A stretch of DNA of 64,000 nucleotides from Streptomyces bikiniensis (GCA_000716465.1 JNWL01000008.1:224194-288193); one strand, 5' to 3'; counted from the first letter of the stretch, positions 46,317 to 56,343 are shown. Notes: a model not told the origin generated them from the sequence alone. Translations and numbers: made by a program.

Positions 46317-48443
46317 ATGCCCACGCCACCCGAGAACCGCGAGATCGGTGTGCCCGCGCCGCCCGGGGGCCGTGAGATCGGTGTGCCCGCGCCGCCCGGG
46401 GGCCGTGAGATCGGTGTGCCCGCACCGTCCGAGGAGCGTGAGCCCGACATGCCCCCGCCACCCGAGAACGGCGAACCGGCCCGGCCCGCACCGTCCGGGC
46501 GGGGTGAACCCGCCCGGCCCGAGCCACCCGGGGGGTGCCGGACCGTCCCGCCCGCGCATCACGAACCCGCGCCGCTCGTCCCGCCCGCGCATCGCGAACC
46601 CGCGCCGCTCGTCCCGCCCGCGCATCGCGAACCCGCGCCCCCCGAAGACCGCGGGCTCAGCCCGTACACCGGCTGGACCCGGGCCCACTGGGAGGCCGCG
46701 GCCGACCGGCTCCTGCTCGACGTGCGCCCCTTCGCCTCGCCCCGGCGCGGCCTGATCGGCCTCCCCGGCCCCCGCCCCAGCTGGTCGGGCCCCCGCTCCG
46801 ACGCCCTGGAAGGCTGGGCCCGCACCTTCCTCCTCGCCGCCCTCCGCGTCGCGGGCGCGCGCGGCGCGGACCCCCACGGCCACCTCGACCGGTACGCCGA
46901 AGGGCTCGCCGCCGGGACGGAGGCGCCGGGCCGGGACGACGCCGAGTCCTGGCCCCTCATGGCGGACACCCGGCAGGCCGTGGTCGAGTCCGCCTCGATC
47001 GCCCTCGGCCTGCGCCTCACCCGCCCCTGGCTCTGGGACCGCCTGGACGACCGCGTCCGCGCACGGGTCGCGGACTGGCTGCTGCCCGCCCTCGGCCCGT
47101 CCCCCGTCGACAACAACTGGTGGCTCTTCGGCCTCACCGTCGCCGGCTTCCTCCGGGACGCCGGGATCGAGACCGACCGCGCCGCCGCCACGATCGGCCG
47201 CTCCCTCGACCGCGTCGAGGACTGGTACCTCGGCGACGGCTGGTACAGCGACGGCGACAACCGCGCCTTCGACCACTACAACGCGTGGGCCCTGCACTTC
47301 TACCCCGTGCTCCACGCCCACCTGTCCGGCGACCGCGCCCTCCTCGACCGGTACGGACCCCGGCTCCGCGCCCACCTCGACGATCACGTCCACCTCTTCG
47401 ACGCGAACGGCGCCCCCGTGCCGTACGGACGCTCCCTGACCTACCGCTTCGCCGCGGCCGCCGCCCCCTGGCTCGGCGCCCTCACCGGTCACACCCCGCT
47501 CACTCCCGGCGCCACCCGCCGACTCGCCTCCGGGGCCCTGCGGCACTTCCTCGACCGGGGCGCCACCGACGCGCGCGGGCTCCTCACCCTCGGCTGGCAC
47601 GGCCCGTACCCGCCGCTCGTCCAGGAGTACTCGGGCCCCGGCTCCCCCTACTGGGCGTCCAAGGGCTTCCTCGGCCTGCTGCTGCCCGCGGACCACCCGG
47701 CCTGGACCGACCCCGAGGAACCCCTGCCCGCCGAACGCGCCGACACCGTCCGGGCCTTCGCCCCCGCCGGGCTGCTCGTCCAGACCACCGCCGCCGACGG
47801 GCTCGTACGCCTCCACAACCACGGCAGCAACCACGTCGGCAGCCGCGCGGGCGGCAAGGACGACCCCGGCTACGCCCGCCAGGCCTACTCCACCCGTACG
47901 GGACCCACCACCGGGTCCGCCCCGGCCGACAACCACTTCGCGCTGCTCGACGCCGAGGGCCGGGCCACCACCCGGGGGCCCGCCGCCCCCGCCGGCACCG
48001 GCCCCGGCTGGGCCGCCTCCCTGCACGTCCCGCGCCCCGGCGTCCGGGTCCTCTCCGCGACCCTCGCCCACGGCAGCGCCGAACTCCGCGCCCACCTCGT
48101 CCTCGGCGCCCCGGAGGGGACGCCCGTACGGCAGACCGGCTGGGCCACCACGCCCGGCGGGCCGCGCGCCACCCTCCACCCGGTCCACGGCTACCCGCCC
48201 GAGGCCCCGGCCGCCGTCCTCCCCGCGGGGGAGACCCTTCAGGGACCGGACGCCCGCGTCCTCGCCCTGCACGGCACCACGCGCGGCCCGGCCGCCCTCT
48301 TCGCCGCCCTCGTCTCGCTCACCGCCGCGCCCGACCCGGCCCCCGCCCCCGGCCACGCGCGCGTACGGGTCGACGGCCGCACCCTCCACGTGACCTGGCG
48401 GGACGGCACCACGACGCGCCTGGACCTCGACGCCCTGCTGTGA
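46317..48443 (+). CDS. DUF2264 domain protein, probable glycan-active enzyme
   Basis: 708 aa. Residues 1-115 are Pro/Glu/Arg-rich tandem repeats; the DUF2264 domain starts at about 117 (SPYTGWTRAHWEAAADRLLL) with the alpha-barrel-like conserved segments PVDNNWWLFGLTVAGFLRD, WYSDGDNRAFDHYNAWALHF and LVQEYSGPGSPYWASKGFLG, and a beta-rich C-terminal part. The fold and context suggest a glycoside hydrolase or related enzyme; the family's activity is not something I can state firmly. There is no signal peptide, so it would act in the cytosol on an imported saccharide. AGGGAG precedes the ATG; a later start after the repeats is possible. Confidence 0.8.
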   Translation: MPTPPENREIGVPAPPGGREIGVPAPPGGREIGVPAPSEEREPDMPPPPENGEPARPAPSGRGEPARPEPPGGCRTVPPAHHEPAPLVPPAHREPAPLVPPAHREPAPPEDRGLSPYTGWTRAHWEAAADRLLLDVRPFASPRRGLIGLPGPRPSWSGPRSDALEGWARTFLLAALRVAGARGADPHGHLDRYAEGLAAGTEAPGRDDAESWPLMADTRQAVVESASIALGLRLTRPWLWDRLDDRVRARVADWLLPALGPSPVDNNWWLFGLTVAGFLRDAGIETDRAAATIGRSLDRVEDWYLGDGWYSDGDNRAFDHYNAWALHFYPVLHAHLSGDRALLDRYGPRLRAHLDDHVHLFDANGAPVPYGRSLTYRFAAAAAPWLGALTGHTPLTPGATRRLASGALRHFLDRGATDARGLLTLGWHGPYPPLVQEYSGPGSPYWASKGFLGLLLPADHPAWTDPEEPLPAERADTVRAFAPAGLLVQTTAADGLVRLHNHGSNHVGSRAGGKDDPGYARQAYSTRTGPTTGSAPADNHFALLDAEGRATTRGPAAPAGTGPGWAASLHVPRPGVRVLSATLAHGSAELRAHLVLGAPEGTPVRQTGWATTPGGPRATLHPVHGYPPEAPAAVLPAGETLQGPDARVLALHGTTRGPAALFAALVSLTAAPDPAPAPGHARVRVDGRTLHVTWRDGTTTRLDLDALL
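46338..46436 (+). repeat. Three 33-bp coding repeats (REIGVPAPPGG)
   Basis: Units 46338-46370 and 46371-46403 differ at one base; the third (46404-46436) diverges at its end. They encode the start of the DUF2264 protein. Confidence 0.9.
46551..46649 (+). repeat. Three 33-bp coding repeats (PAHREPAPLVP)
   Basis: Units 46551-46583, 46584-46616 and 46617-46649; the first two differ at one base, the third diverges after AHREPAP. A second repeat array in the same N-terminal extension. Confidence 0.9.
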
Positions 48444-48461
48444 ACGGGCCGCCCGCGCGGA

Positions 48462-49235
48462 TCACTTCGGGCCGTACTTGCGCCCCGCCCTGGAGGAGAC
48501 CCCGCCGAGCAGACCGCGCGGCGCCAGCTTCACCACGCCCATCAGGGCCTTGTAGCGGGGGTCCGGGATCGACAGCGTCTTCCCCCGGTCCAGGTCGGAC
48601 AGGGCCGCCGTCACCAGCTTGTCCGCGTCGAGCCACATCCAGCCCGGGATGTTGTCCGTGCCCATCCCGGCCCGCTCGTGGAACTCGGTCCGAACGAAGC
48701 CGGGGCACAGGGCCATGAGCCGCACCCCGCTGCCCGCCAGGTCCTTCGCCGCGCCCTGGGTGAACTGCACGACCCACGCCTTCGACGCGCCGTACGTGCC
48801 CCGGGGCACGAAGGCCGCCACCGAGGCGACGTTCACCACCCCGCCCCGGCGCCGCTCCCTCATCGAGGCGGCGGCGGCCGAGGTCAGCCGCAGCACGGCC
48901 TCGCAGTGCACCGTGAGCATCTTCAGCTCGTCGGCCATGGACACTTCCAGGAACCGGCCCTTGTTGCCGAAACCGGCGTTGTTCACGAGCAGGTCCACCG
49001 GCCGCCTCGGGTCCGAGAGCCGCGCCTCGACGGCGGCGATCCCCTTCTCCTCGGAGAGGTCCGCCGCGAGCACCTCGGCCTCCACCCCGTGCCGGTCGTG
49101 CAGCTCGGTCGCCTGCTCCCGGAGCCGCTTCACGTCCCGGGCCACGAGCACGACGTCGTGGCCGTCGGCCGCGAGCCTCCGGGCGAAGGCGGCCCCGATG
49201 CCCGCGGTGGCCCCCGTAATCAGTGCAGTCGTCAT
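48462..49235 (-). CDS. Short-chain dehydrogenase/reductase
   Basis: 257 aa NAD(P)-dependent oxidoreductase. Cofactor loop TGATAGIGAAFARRLA, LLVNNAGFG, and the catalytic Ser and YGASK motif (NVASVAAFVPRGTYGASKAW). Substrate is unknown. TAACGT lies 6 nt before the ATG, suggesting a leaderless transcript separate from the MOSC gene upstream (90 nt away). It converges with the DUF2264 gene. Confidence 0.9.
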   Translation of the reverse strand: MTTALITGATAGIGAAFARRLAADGHDVVLVARDVKRLREQATELHDRHGVEAEVLAADLSEEKGIAAVEARLSDPRRPVDLLVNNAGFGNKGRFLEVSMADELKMLTVHCEAVLRLTSAAAASMRERRRGGVVNVASVAAFVPRGTYGASKAWVVQFTQGAAKDLAGSGVRLMALCPGFVRTEFHERAGMGTDNIPGWMWLDADKLVTAALSDLDRGKTLSIPDPRYKALMGVVKLAPRGLLGGVSSRAGRKYGPK

Positions 49236-49241
49236 ACGGGA

Positions 49242-49247
49242 ACGTTA
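49242..49247 (-). promoter_or_regulatory. SDR gene -10 element (TAACGT), leaderless
   Basis: TAACGT on the minus strand ends 6 nt before the ATG at 49235. Confidence 0.4.
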
Positions 49248-49325
49248 ATGCCCCGGCCGCGCGGGGGAACCGGCCCCGTGCTCCGGTGTCCCGCTCCGCC
49301 CGCTTCCCCTCCCCCTGCCCCCTTA

Positions 49326-50009
49326 TCACCCCTCCTTCTTCTCCGCGTGCTTCTCCGCGTACTGGCGGGCGAAGTCGAGCAGACCCGACTCCATCCACGC
49401 GGCGGCGGCCAACGTGCTCGGCAGGAGGGACCGTTCGACGGTCGCGGCCCGGTGGAGCAGCGCGACGGTGACCTCGTGGTCGGGCCGGTGCACGACGGTG
49501 ATCGGATCGCCCGCCCGCACCTCGCCCGGCACGATCACCCGCAGCAGCGCGCCCGGCCCCGCCTCCGACCGTGTGAACCGCTTGACCCAGCCCTTCTCGC
49601 CCAGGAAGCCCGCGAACGTACGGCACGGGATGCGGCCGCCGGTCACCTCCAGGACCACCTCGTCGCCGATCCGCCACCGCTCCCCGATCAGCGCGTTGTT
49701 GACGTCGAGGCCCCGGGTGGTGAGGTTCTCGCCGAAGGAGCCGTTGGCCAGCTCGCGGCCCAGCTCCCGCTCCCACAGGTCCATGTCCTCGCGGGCGAAG
49801 GCGTACGCGGCCCGGTCGGCGCCGCCGTGGAAGCGCAGGTCGCAGACCTCGTCCCCGGCGAGCCCGCTCCCCCCGACGCCGGGCGGGCCGGGCGCCTCCA
49901 TCCGTACGGCGCCCTCGACGGGACGCTTGTCGATGGCCGTACGGCCGGCGGGGGCGTCGGTGTAGTCCACGGCCCTGGCCCGGCCCACATTCACACTCAG
50001 CAAGGTCAT
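49326..50009 (-). CDS. MOSC domain protein (YiiM-like)
   Basis: 227 aa. MOSC beta-barrel with the conserved Cys in GGRIPCRTFAGFLGE, GDEVCDLRFHGGADRAAYAF and GSFGENLTTRGLDV. MOSC proteins handle sulfur or molybdenum cofactor chemistry and some reduce N-hydroxylated compounds; the specific role is not known here. TAAGGT 6 nt before the ATG points to a leaderless mRNA. Divergent from the LysR regulator, which may control it. Confidence 0.88.
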   Translation of the reverse strand: MTLLSVNVGRARAVDYTDAPAGRTAIDKRPVEGAVRMEAPGPPGVGGSGLAGDEVCDLRFHGGADRAAYAFAREDMDLWERELGRELANGSFGENLTTRGLDVNNALIGERWRIGDEVVLEVTGGRIPCRTFAGFLGEKGWVKRFTRSEAGPGALLRVIVPGEVRAGDPITVVHRPDHEVTVALLHRAATVERSLLPSTLAAAAWMESGLLDFARQYAEKHAEKKEG

Positions 50010-50015
50010 GCGGGT

Positions 50016-50021
50016 ACCTTA
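50016..50021 (-). promoter_or_regulatory. MOSC gene -10 element (TAAGGT), leaderless
   Basis: TAAGGT on the minus strand ends 6 nt before the ATG at 50009. Confidence 0.5.
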
Positions 50022-50090
50022 CGGGCGCCCATCTCAAAGCCCATTGGCAGCATTCGCTCTCTTCCCCAAGCCTCGCTTATGCTGGAGCGC

Positions 50091-50984
50091 ATGATCGAGG
50101 CACGCCATCTCCGCGTCCTGCGCGCCGTCGCCGCCACCGGCTCCTTCTCGGCCGCCGCGCGCGAACTCGGCTGCACCCAACCTGCCGTCAGCCAGCAGAT
50201 GAAGGCGCTCGAAGCCTCCGCCGGCACGCCGCTCCTGATCCGCACGGGCCGCGAGATGCGCCTCACCCAGGCCGGCGAGGTCTTGGTCCGCCACGCCTCC
50301 GGCATCCTCGCCGGGCTCACCGCCGCCGAGGAGGAGGTCGCCGCCATCGCCGGGCTCCGCGCCGGCCGGGTCCGCCTGGTCTCCTTCCCCAGCGGCAGCT
50401 CCACCCTGGTCCCCACCGCCCTGGCCGCCCTGCGGGCCGCGCACCCCGGCACCCGGGTCTCCCTGGTCGAGGCCGAGCCGCCGCGCTCGATCGAGATGCT
50501 CCGGGAGGGCGACTGCGACATCGCCCTCGCCTTCCGGTACGGGGCGGGGCGGGCCGAGTGGGACGACCTGGTCGTCCGCCCGCTGCTCGCCGACCGGCTC
50601 GTGGGTCTGGTCCCCGAGGGGCACCGGCTCGCCGGGGCCGGTCCGGTCGGCATCGCGGAGCTGGCGGACGAGTCCTGGATCGCGGGCTGCCCGCGCTGCC
50701 GCCGCCAGCTCGTGGACGTCTGCGAGGAGGCGGGCTTCACGCCCCGCATCGACTTCGCGACCGACGACTACCCGGCCGTGGTGGGCCTGGTGGGGGCGGG
50801 CCTGGGCGTGGCCGTCCTGCCGGCCCTCGCCATCGAGTCCGTACGGCCCAGGGGGGCGCGGACCGTGGCCGTGGAGCCCGCCGTGGAACGGGAGATCGTG
50901 GCCCTGACCCTGCCGGACCTGGCGCAGGTCCCGGCGGTCGCCGCCACGCTGGACGAGCTGACGCGCGCCGCCGCGCGCGTGTAG
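50091..50984 (+). CDS. LysR-family transcriptional regulator
   Basis: 297 aa. The N-terminal winged helix (MIEARHLRVLRAVAATGSFS, CTQPAVSQQMKALE) and a LysR-type substrate domain (GRVRLVSFPSGSSTLVPTAL, GLGVAVLPALA). The ATG at 50091 has GGAG 5 nt upstream and also TATGCT 7 nt upstream; an ATG 12 nt earlier is the alternative. Two cysteines, GCPRC, lie in the effector domain and could be redox sensitive. Divergent from the MOSC gene, 81 nt apart, the usual LysR target arrangement. Confidence 0.9.
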   Translation: MIEARHLRVLRAVAATGSFSAAARELGCTQPAVSQQMKALEASAGTPLLIRTGREMRLTQAGEVLVRHASGILAGLTAAEEEVAAIAGLRAGRVRLVSFPSGSSTLVPTALAALRAAHPGTRVSLVEAEPPRSIEMLREGDCDIALAFRYGAGRAEWDDLVVRPLLADRLVGLVPEGHRLAGAGPVGIAELADESWIAGCPRCRRQLVDVCEEAGFTPRIDFATDDYPAVVGLVGAGLGVAVLPALAIESVRPRGARTVAVEPAVEREIVALTLPDLAQVPAVAATLDELTRAAARV

Positions 50985-51131
50985 GCGTGTCCTTCACCGC
51001 GCGCACCGCCACGCGCGCGTAGGCACCTGCCCGGTGCCCTTACGCGCGGGGGCGCGGTGGGCGTCGCCGTTCCCGGTGCGACACCGGGTCCCGGAGCGCG
51101 AAGGTTCCGGGGTGTTCGAAGAAACGTTCCT

Positions 51132-51464
51132 TCACATGGACGTCGGCGCGGCCGTCGAGGCCGCGGAGGGCGTCGTGATCAGACGGTTGCGAGCGCGTCC
51201 CATGAGCTCTTCGCGTTCGTCCTCGGTGAGGCCGCCCCAGACGCCGTAGGGCTCCCGCACGGCGAGTGCGTGTGCCGCGCACTCCGCGCGCACCGGGCAC
51301 CGCATGCAGACCTCTTTCGCCGAGTTCTCACGCGCACTCCGTGCCGCGCCGCGCTCCCCCTCGGGATGGAAGAACAGGGAGCTGTCGACCCCGCGGCAGG
51401 CCGCGAGCAGCTGCCAGTCCCACAGATCGGCGTTGGGTCCGGGAAGGCGGGAGAAATCTGCCAT
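51132..51464 (-). CDS. whiD: WhiB-like iron-sulfur developmental regulator WhiD
   Basis: 110 aa. Four cluster-binding cysteines, C23, C53, C56 and C62 (CxxC in EVCMRCPVRAEC), and the G(V/I)WGG turn in REPYGVWGGLTEDE are WhiB-family hallmarks. MADFSRLPGPNADLWDWQLL and the pairing with divergent bldM identify it as WhiD, needed in S. coelicolor for late spore maturation. AAGGGGACAAG precedes the ATG. The C-terminus is a basic then Ser/Thr/Ala-rich tail (RARNRLITTPSAAS). Confidence 0.95.
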   Translation of the reverse strand: MADFSRLPGPNADLWDWQLLAACRGVDSSLFFHPEGERGAARSARENSAKEVCMRCPVRAECAAHALAVREPYGVWGGLTEDEREELMGRARNRLITTPSAASTAAPTSM

Positions 51465-51558
51465 TGCGCTTGTCCCCTTGAAACCGTGTCGAACGGATAG
51501 GCGGGCGGGTGGATGGCTGACGGCCGGGGCTCCTTCCGCTCCCCGACAGCTCGGGTCG

Positions 51559-51585
51559 TTACACCTACTGTCTAAGTAGATGTAA
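51559..51585. repeat. Imperfect palindrome TTACAcCTACT / AGTAGaTGTAA
   Basis: Arms of 11 bp with one mismatch around a 5-nt centre, about 95-120 bp before whiD. It is a candidate operator for a developmental regulator. Confidence 0.6.
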
Positions 51586-51705
51586 ATATGACTCATTGCG
51601 AATCTAGCCATAGACACTGCGAAAAGGGAAGAAATCCCGCTAAATGGGGCATAGCTTTTGATCTCGGGGCGCAACGGCCGCGTCGCTCTTCTCCGCGCAC
51701 GGTCC

Positions 51706-51720
51706 CTCACGTAGAGTGCC
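51706..51720. promoter_or_regulatory. Possible BldD-like site
   Basis: CTCACGTAGAGTGCC keeps the TCAC and AGTG half-sites of the BldD consensus with a near-correct spacer. It lies about 20 bp before the bldM -35. The match is imperfect. Confidence 0.35.
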
Positions 51721-51738
51721 GAAGCCTGCCGTCCGACC

Positions 51739-51766
51739 CGTAACTCTTTCGAGTGACCGTCGTTGA
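51739..51766 (+). promoter_or_regulatory. SigBldN-type promoter of bldM
   Basis: CGTAAC, 16-nt spacer, CGTTGA: identical to the published consensus of the bldMp1 promoter recognised by the sigma factor BldN. Leader of about 125 nt. Confidence 0.9.
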
Positions 51767-51898
51767 GAGTGCGGAGGCGGTTGGAGGAACAAGCGATCGG
51801 GCAGGTGTCCGAGAGCGTCAACCGCACAGGTGACGATACGTACAGCCCTGGAGGCTCAAGGTGACGCGCAACAGCTGCGAGAGCCGCGGAGGTCAGGC

Positions 51899-52510
51899 AT
51901 GACATCCGTCCTCGTCTGCGACGACTCCCCGCTTGCCCGAGAGGCGCTCCGCCGCGCGGTCGCGACCGTGCCCGGCGTCGAGCGCGTGACCACCGCGGCC
52001 AACGGCGAGGAAGTCCTCCGCCGCTGGGGCGCGGACCGCTCGGACCTGATTCTGATGGACGTGCGCATGCCCGGCCTGGGCGGCGTGGAAACCGTCCGCC
52101 GGCTGCTCTCGGCGGACCCCGGCGCCCGCATCATCATGCTCACGGTCGCCGAGGACCTCGACGGCGTCGCGCTCGCGGTCGCCGCGGGTGCCCGCGGATA
52201 CCTGCACAAGGACGCCTCGCGCGCCGAGCTGCGGGCCACGGTCACCCAGGCGCTCGCCGACCCGACCTGGCGGCTCGCCCCGCGCCGCCTCCGCTCGGCC
52301 GAGATGGGCGCCGCGCCCACCCTCACCGCGCGTGAGATCCAGGTCCTCGAAGGCATGAGCCACGGACGGTCCAACGCCGAGATCGGGCGCGAGCTCTTCC
52401 TCTCCGAGGACACGGTCAAGACCCACGCCCGGCGCCTCTTCAAGAAGCTCGGCGCCTCGGACCGCGCCCACGCCGTCGCACTCGGCTTCCGCTGGGGCCT
52501 GGTCCGCTGA
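51899..52510 (+). CDS. bldM: Atypical response regulator BldM
   Basis: 203 aa. Receiver domain (1-~120) with D8, D9, D54 (ILMDVRMPG) and HKDAS lysine; LuxR-type HTH at about 143-195 (LTAREIQVLEGMSHGRSNAE, FLSEDTVKTHARRLF). BldM is needed for aerial mycelium formation and spore genes, acting alone or as a heterodimer with WhiI; published work found that phosphorylation of D54 is not required. GGAGGTCAGGC precedes the ATG. Expressed from the SigBldN promoter. Confidence 0.96.
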   Translation: MTSVLVCDDSPLAREALRRAVATVPGVERVTTAANGEEVLRRWGADRSDLILMDVRMPGLGGVETVRRLLSADPGARIIMLTVAEDLDGVALAVAAGARGYLHKDASRAELRATVTQALADPTWRLAPRRLRSAEMGAAPTLTAREIQVLEGMSHGRSNAEIGRELFLSEDTVKTHARRLFKKLGASDRAHAVALGFRWGLVR

Positions 52511-52754
52511 CGTCGCAGGTCACCCGCCGTATCCCCGTCCCCGTCCGCGTCCTTCGCGGGGTGGACGGGGTGGGCTTGTGTCACTTCCCCGCCGGATGAC
52601 GCATCCTTGAGATGTGGAGTTCCTCGGGGACGAGTCGATCGAGCGGGAGGGGAGGGCGCGGGGGATGGGTTCCGGCGCACCTGCTCATAACGCTTCGGTG
52701 CACAACTACGGACGCGGTGCCACGGACGCGGAAGCGCCGGGGCACCATGGAGCG

Positions 52755-53357
52755 ATGCGCGACGACGAGACCGCGGGGTCCCCCATGCCTGCCGGGCAGG
52801 GGGAGATCGGCGCGCTCGTCCACCGCGCGGTCGACGGCGACGCGCAGGCCACCCACGACCTCCTCGCCCGCGTGCACCCGCTCGCCCTGCGGTACTGCCG
52901 CACCCGTCTCAACCGGCTCCCCGGCGACGCCCGCCACTTCGTCGAGGACCTCGCCCAGGAGGTCTGCGTCGCCGTCCTGATGGCGCTGCCGCGCTACAAG
53001 GACACGGGCAGGCCCTTCGAGGCCTTCGTCTTCGCCATCGCCGGACACAAGGTCGCCGACCTCCAGCGGGCCGCCATGCGGCACCCCGGGTCCACGGCCG
53101 TGCCCTCCGACGAGATGCCCGAGCGGCCCGACGACTCCCTCGGCCCCGAGGAGCGGGCACTGCTCAGCGACGACGCCGAGTGGGCCAAGAAGCTGCTCGC
53201 CAACCTCCCGGAGAACCAGCGCGAACTGCTCGTGCTCCGGGTCGCCGTCGGGCTCACCGCCGAGGAGACCGGGCAGATGCTCGGCATGTCCCCCGGCGCC
53301 GTCCGGGTCGCACAGCACCGCGCCCTCAGCCGGCTGCGCGCGCTGGCGGAGCAGTAA
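52755..53357 (+). CDS. sigD: RNA polymerase sigma factor, SigD group (ECF-like)
   Basis: 200 aa from this start. Region 2 ([57 protein letters not shown]) and region 4 ([37 protein letters not shown]) are clear; there is no region 1 or 3. GGAG lies 5 nt before the ATG at 52755; in-frame starts upstream to 52614 are possible. The symbol follows the conserved bldM-sigD-guaB gene order. No anti-sigma gene is adjacent. Confidence 0.88.
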   Translation: MRDDETAGSPMPAGQGEIGALVHRAVDGDAQATHDLLARVHPLALRYCRTRLNRLPGDARHFVEDLAQEVCVAVLMALPRYKDTGRPFEAFVFAIAGHKVADLQRAAMRHPGSTAVPSDEMPERPDDSLGPEERALLSDDAEWAKKLLANLPENQRELLVLRVAVGLTAEETGQMLGMSPGAVRVAQHRALSRLRALAEQ

Positions 53358-53501
53358 CACCCGCGCCGCGGTCCCGACGCGTCCGGCGGTTCCGGCCGGG
53401 CGGTAAGTCCCGACGGCTCCCGTCATCCCTTTCGTCCACGTGCGAACGTCCAAAGCTGCCCGCTGATCTTGCTCGTGGAATGAGACACCGCTCCGGCCCG
53501 T

Positions 53502-55049
<1,548 letters not shown>

Positions 55050-55062
55050 CGCGCACGCGGGT

Positions 55063-55099
55063 GAGGGGCGGTTCCGGGATGTGGCCGGAACCGCCCCTC
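55063..55099 (+). terminator. Terminator hairpin between guaB and guaB3
   Basis: GAGGGGCGGTTCCGG and CCGGAACCGCCCCTC pair perfectly (15 bp, 7-nt loop). Confidence 0.75.
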
Positions 55100-55154
55100 C
55101 CACGTGTGTCGGGGATACTGGTAGGCGCAGACGTAGAGGGAAAGGCCACACATC

Positions 55155-56279
55155 GTGACTGAGATCGAGATCGGGCGCGGCAAGCGCGGCCGCAGGGCGT
55201 ACGCGTTCGACGACATCGCCGTCGTGCCCAGCCGGCGCACCCGGGACCCGAAGGAGGTCTCGATCGCCTGGCAGATCGACGCCTACCGGTTCGAGCTGCC
55301 GTTCCTGGCCGCTCCGATGGACTCGGTCGTCTCGCCGCAGACCGCCATCCGGATCGGCGAGCTGGGCGGCCTGGGCGTCCTGAACCTCGAAGGCCTGTGG
55401 ACCCGGTACGAGGACCCGCAGCCGCTCCTGGACGAGATCGCGGAGCTGGACGAGGCCACCGCGACCCGCCGTCTGCAGGAGATCTACTCCGCCCCCATCC
55501 AGGAGGAGCTGATCGGCAGGCGCATCAAGGAGGTGCGCGACGCCGGCGTCGTCACCGCCGCCGCGCTCTCCCCGCAGCGCACCGCCCAGTTCTCCAAGGC
55601 CGTCGTCGACGCCGGGGTGGACCTCTTCGTCATCCGCGGCACCACGGTCTCCGCCGAGCACGTCTCGGGCGCGGCCGAGCCGCTGAACCTGAAGCAGTTC
55701 ATCTACGAGCTGGACGTCCCGGTCATCGTCGGCGGCTGCGCCACGTACACCGCGGCCCTGCACCTGATGCGCACCGGCGCGGCGGGCGTCCTGGTCGGCT
55801 TCGGCGGCGGCGCCGCGCACACCACCCGCAACGTCCTGGGCATCCAGGTCCCGATGGCGACCGCCGTCGCGGACGTGGCCGCGGCGCGCCGCGACTACAT
55901 GGACGAGTCCGGCGGCCGGTACGTGCACGTGATCGCGGACGGCGGCGTGGGCTGGTCCGGCGACCTGCCGAAGGCGATCGCCTGCGGCGCCGACGCGGTC
56001 ATGATCGGCTCCCCGCTGGCCCGTGCCACGGACGCGCCCGGCAAGGGCCACCACTGGGGCATGGAGGCCGTCCACGAGGACGTGCCGCGCGGCAAGCTGG
56101 TCGACCTGGGCATCGTCGGCACCACCGAGGAGATCCTCGCGGGCCCGTCGCACACCCCGGACGGTTCGATGAACTTCTTCGGCGCCCTGCGCCGCGCGAT
56201 GGCCACCACGGGCTACAGCGAGCTCAAGGAGTTCCAGCGCGTCGAGGTCACGGTCGCGGACGCGCAGCACAAGCGCTGA
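55155..56279 (+). CDS. guaB3: GuaB3-family IMP dehydrogenase-related protein
   Basis: 374 aa barrel without CBS domains. EIGRGKRGRRAYAFDDIAVV start, AAPMDSVVSP, VIVGGCATYTAA, and the nucleotide loop GGGAAHTTR. The catalytic Cys of IMPDH and GMP reductase (ICTTR) is replaced by His here, so normal IMP/GMP redox chemistry is not expected by analogy. GGGAAAGG precedes the GTG. Role is unknown; actinobacterial genomes keep this paralogue next to guaB, suggesting a link to purine balance. Confidence 0.9.
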   Translation: MTEIEIGRGKRGRRAYAFDDIAVVPSRRTRDPKEVSIAWQIDAYRFELPFLAAPMDSVVSPQTAIRIGELGGLGVLNLEGLWTRYEDPQPLLDEIAELDEATATRRLQEIYSAPIQEELIGRRIKEVRDAGVVTAAALSPQRTAQFSKAVVDAGVDLFVIRGTTVSAEHVSGAAEPLNLKQFIYELDVPVIVGGCATYTAALHLMRTGAAGVLVGFGGGAAHTTRNVLGIQVPMATAVADVAAARRDYMDESGGRYVHVIADGGVGWSGDLPKAIACGADAVMIGSPLARATDAPGKGHHWGMEAVHEDVPRGKLVDLGIVGTTEEILAGPSHTPDGSMNFFGALRRAMATTGYSELKEFQRVEVTVADAQHKR

Positions 56280-56297
56280 CCTTCCGTACGTACGCGA

Positions 56298-56331
56298 GAG
56301 GGGCCCCGCACCGGGTGGTGCGGGGCCCCTC
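56298..56331. terminator. Bidirectional terminator, guaB3 / sugar dehydrogenase
   Basis: GAGGGGCCCCGCACC and GGTGCGGGGCCCCTC pair perfectly (15 bp, 4-nt loop) between convergent genes. Confidence 0.8.
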
Positions 56332-56343
56332 CCGTACGTCCGC

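Larger units (their letters stand above)
51465..51898. other. 434-bp divergent whiD-bldM control region
   Basis: No gene. Its middle (about 51,553-51,660) is unusually AT-rich for this genome. It contains a 27-bp imperfect palindrome, an 11-mer shared with the region before the 57585 gene, a possible BldD-like site and a SigBldN-type promoter for bldM. Confidence 0.8.
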
